A stretch of 64,000 nucleotides of DNA from Pseudobdellovibrionaceae bacterium (GTDB lineage: Bacteria > Bdellovibrionota > Bdellovibrionia > Bdellovibrionales > Bdellovibrionaceae), in the NCBI GenBank assembly GCA_016785955.1, contig JAEUWH010000026.1:1-64000 (forward strand). Direction: 5' to 3'. The notes below the pieces were generated by a model. That model searched no databases and was not told the origin of the DNA. It saw only the letters and a program-made list of their open reading frames with translations. The position numbers were made by a program, and so were the translations under genes. Positions 62,319-64,000 of this stretch are shown here, piece by piece; position 1 is the stretch's first letter, and every line of letters starts with the position of its first letter.

Positions 62319-63989
62319 CTATGAGAATATTTTTTTGAAAAAACCGACTACTTTTTGTTTTAAGCCGCCAGCTTTCGCCGCATCGCCTTTTGGTGTCGAT
62401 TTCTTTTCGTATGATTTTGGCCCTTTTGAATAGTTTGGTTTGCCATTTTTGTATTTGCCACTGTTTTGAGGCCGGTTCTGCTGTTGCGAGCCGCTTTCTT
62501 TTTTGAAAGCAACCTCTCCATTTTGATGCTGAGCCGCCTTTTGACCTTGCTGACCCCCGCGGTTTTGTTCCGCTCGCGGTGGACGTGGTCCCCTCTCGCG
62601 GTTGTTCTCACGATTGTCCCGGTTTGCGTCGCGAGGGCCCGCGCTCTGAGTACGTTGTTGCTCACCGCGATCTTGGCCTCGTCCCTGATTGCGATGACCA
62701 CCACGCGGCTCTGGTCGTTTTTTATTTCCACCGCCGCGAAACTCGCCACGTGGTTTTCCGCCCCCATTGCCTTGATGATGGTGAGATCGGCCATCAGAAA
62801 ATGAAACGAATTCTTTTATCAAGTCCGTAGATTCTAAATAATCCTGATCAATCTTACGCTTTAGAAACTCTTCGATACGGTTAAGCGAATCCAAATCACG
62901 ATCACTACATAAATTCAGCGCCGTACCTTCGGCATTGGCTCGTCCCGTTCGTCCAATTCGGTGAACATAGGTCTCGCAATCCATAGGTAACTCAAAATTA
63001 ATCACTAAATCTACGCCCTGAATATCTAAACCACGAGCCGCAATATCAGTCGCAACCAGAATGTTTTTTTCATTCACGGCTTTGAATTGCTCTAAAACCC
63101 GCGTTCTCTGTGCCTGAGTCATCAAACTAGAAATTGCGATCGCCGGAAAGCTGTTCTCTGAAAGAAAATGAGCCACGCGCTCGACGTTATTTTTAAAATT
63201 AGTGAAAATAATAGCTTGTTTAGGATTTTGCTTTTTCAACAGAGACAACAAAATTTGCGGTTTTTCGCCATCACCGACATGATAAATTTTGTCTTTAACA
63301 TTATCCGCCGTTGCTTTGTCGCGAGAAATATTAATTTCCACGGGATTAGCACCAAACTGATAGGCCGTATTTAACACATCCAAATTAAGTGTTGCACTGA
63401 AAACCAAGAACTGACGTTCGCGCGGCACTCGTTGCAAAATAAACTTCATGTCGTCTTTGAAACCCATATCAAACATGCGATCGGCTTCATCAAACACAAT
63501 GGCCCGAACCAAACGCAAATCAATCAGGTGTTCTTTGTATAAATCAATCAAACGCCCCGGAGTGGCAAAAATAAATTGAACCCCATTACGAAGCGCGCTT
63601 TTTTGTTTGTCATACCCTACTCCGCCATAAACGGAAATGGCTTTCAGATTCATATCTTTTGTGAAGCCGTTGAAGTTTTCAAAAACTTGCTCCGCTAATT
63701 CGCGCGTCGGTAACAAGACCAATACGAAATTATTTGATTTCCAATCGACAAATTTTCGTTGAGTGCTGATCTCGTCAGTCATTCCCGCTTGCGATCGAAT
63801 AATTCGGTCCAAGAGAGGCAGCATAAACGCTGCCGTTTTCCCCGTCCCCGTTTGCGCCAAACCCGCTAGGTCCTGACCATTCAGAATTACTGGAACCGCT
63901 TGTTGTTGTATCGGGGTTGGTGTTTTATAACCAAGATCGGTAATATTTTTGTTTAGTTCAGGTACTAAATTCCATTCAGAAAATTCCAA
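62319..63989 (-). CDS. DEAD-box RNA helicase (RhlE-like)
   Basis: A 556-aa ATP-dependent RNA helicase. The Q motif is YKTPTPIQQQAVPVI, motif I AQTGTGKT (residues 45-52), motif II VFDEADRMFDMGF, motif III VFSATL, and motif VI HRIGRTGRAN, all intact. The C-terminal tail from about residue 405 is rich in Arg, Gly and Gln (RGG-like RNA binding) and ends in a basic amphipathic helix LKQKVVGFFKKIFS. TTG at 63989 has GGAG five bases before it and is the best start in the window, but the open frame continues past the right edge, so an earlier start cannot be excluded. Confidence 0.9.
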   Translation of the reverse strand: MEFSEWNLVPELNKNITDLGYKTPTPIQQQAVPVILNGQDLAGLAQTGTGKTAAFMLPLLDRIIRSQAGMTDEISTQRKFVDWKSNNFVLVLLPTRELAEQVFENFNGFTKDMNLKAISVYGGVGYDKQKSALRNGVQFIFATPGRLIDLYKEHLIDLRLVRAIVFDEADRMFDMGFKDDMKFILQRVPRERQFLVFSATLNLDVLNTAYQFGANPVEINISRDKATADNVKDKIYHVGDGEKPQILLSLLKKQNPKQAIIFTNFKNNVERVAHFLSENSFPAIAISSLMTQAQRTRVLEQFKAVNEKNILVATDIAARGLDIQGVDLVINFELPMDCETYVHRIGRTGRANAEGTALNLCSDRDLDSLNRIEEFLKRKIDQDYLESTDLIKEFVSFSDGRSHHHQGNGGGKPRGEFRGGGNKKRPEPRGGHRNQGRGQDRGEQQRTQSAGPRDANRDNRENNRERGPRPPRAEQNRGGQQGQKAAQHQNGEVAFKKESGSQQQNRPQNSGKYKNGKPNYSKGPKSYEKKSTPKGDAAKAGGLKQKVVGFFKKIFS

Positions 63990-64000
63990 ATCATCTCCAT

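Overview
The window reads as chromosome of a Gram-negative, flagellated, moderately AT-rich bacterium. The best fit is a Bdellovibrio-like member of the Bdellovibrionota. This is an inference from gene content and style: several near-identical short flagellins, many secreted proteins and lipoproteins without recognisable families, an outer-membrane porin-like protein, an SPFH pair, a FAAL/carrier-protein unit, and a compact chromosome with ATGA overlaps. No rRNA, tRNA, CRISPR array or prophage was recognised.

Layout. 1-2.1 kb: N-terminal part of a zinc-ribbon transposase that runs off the left edge, a coiled-coil lipoprotein, and an intergenic 11-bp phased repeat. 2.1-9.2 kb: valS, doxX-like gene, small secreted proteins, a 2-oxoglutarate/Fe(II) oxygenase, trmO and a Crp/Fnr regulator. 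9.3-13.8 kb: a complete nucleoside-type ABC importer operon (lipoprotein, double ATPase, two permeases). 14-15.2 kb: S1/P1 nuclease and a 51-aa membrane protein. 15.2-20.6 kb: a metal-efflux RND operon with two His-rich exported proteins and a TolC-like channel but no adaptor gene. 20.7-22.8 kb: a strongly expressed porin-like gene and a degenerate RAYT-like protein. 22.8-27.5 kb: rnr overlapping a UbiB-family kinase gene, then a MarR/GbsR-type regulator. 27.7-33.6 kb: a small beta-barrel protein, two flagellins with sigma-28-like promoters, and two secreted peptidases between them. 33.8-42.9 kb: HD phosphohydrolase, thiolase-FAAL-ACP operon, purD and two secreted unknowns. 43-50.3 kb: LytM-type peptidase, PP2C phosphatase, TonB-like protein, AceE-type dehydrogenase and mutY. 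50.4-54.8 kb: a propeller-like lipoprotein and an SPFH pair. 55.3-60 kb: a complete pantothenate-to-CoA operon. 60-64 kb: two exported unknowns and a DEAD-box RNA helicase.

The clearest pathway is the 55-60 kb operon. A DUF2520/Rossmann protein, PanB, PanC, CoaBC, CoaX and PanD overlap or abut, so ketoisovalerate and aspartate can be carried to 4'-phosphopantetheine. The leading gene occupies the place of the missing ketopantoate reductase. The second coherent unit is thiolase-FAAL-ACP, which could activate an acyl chain and load it on a dedicated, atypical carrier protein.

The most unusual non-coding items are a 10-copy 13-bp repeat array next to a long hairpin (54.8-55.2 kb), a 5-copy 12-bp repeat (32.4 kb), a perfect 24-bp palindrome inside a gene (60.35 kb), tiny upstream cistrons ahead of a flagellin and mutY, and an inverted repeat touching the start codon at 50418.
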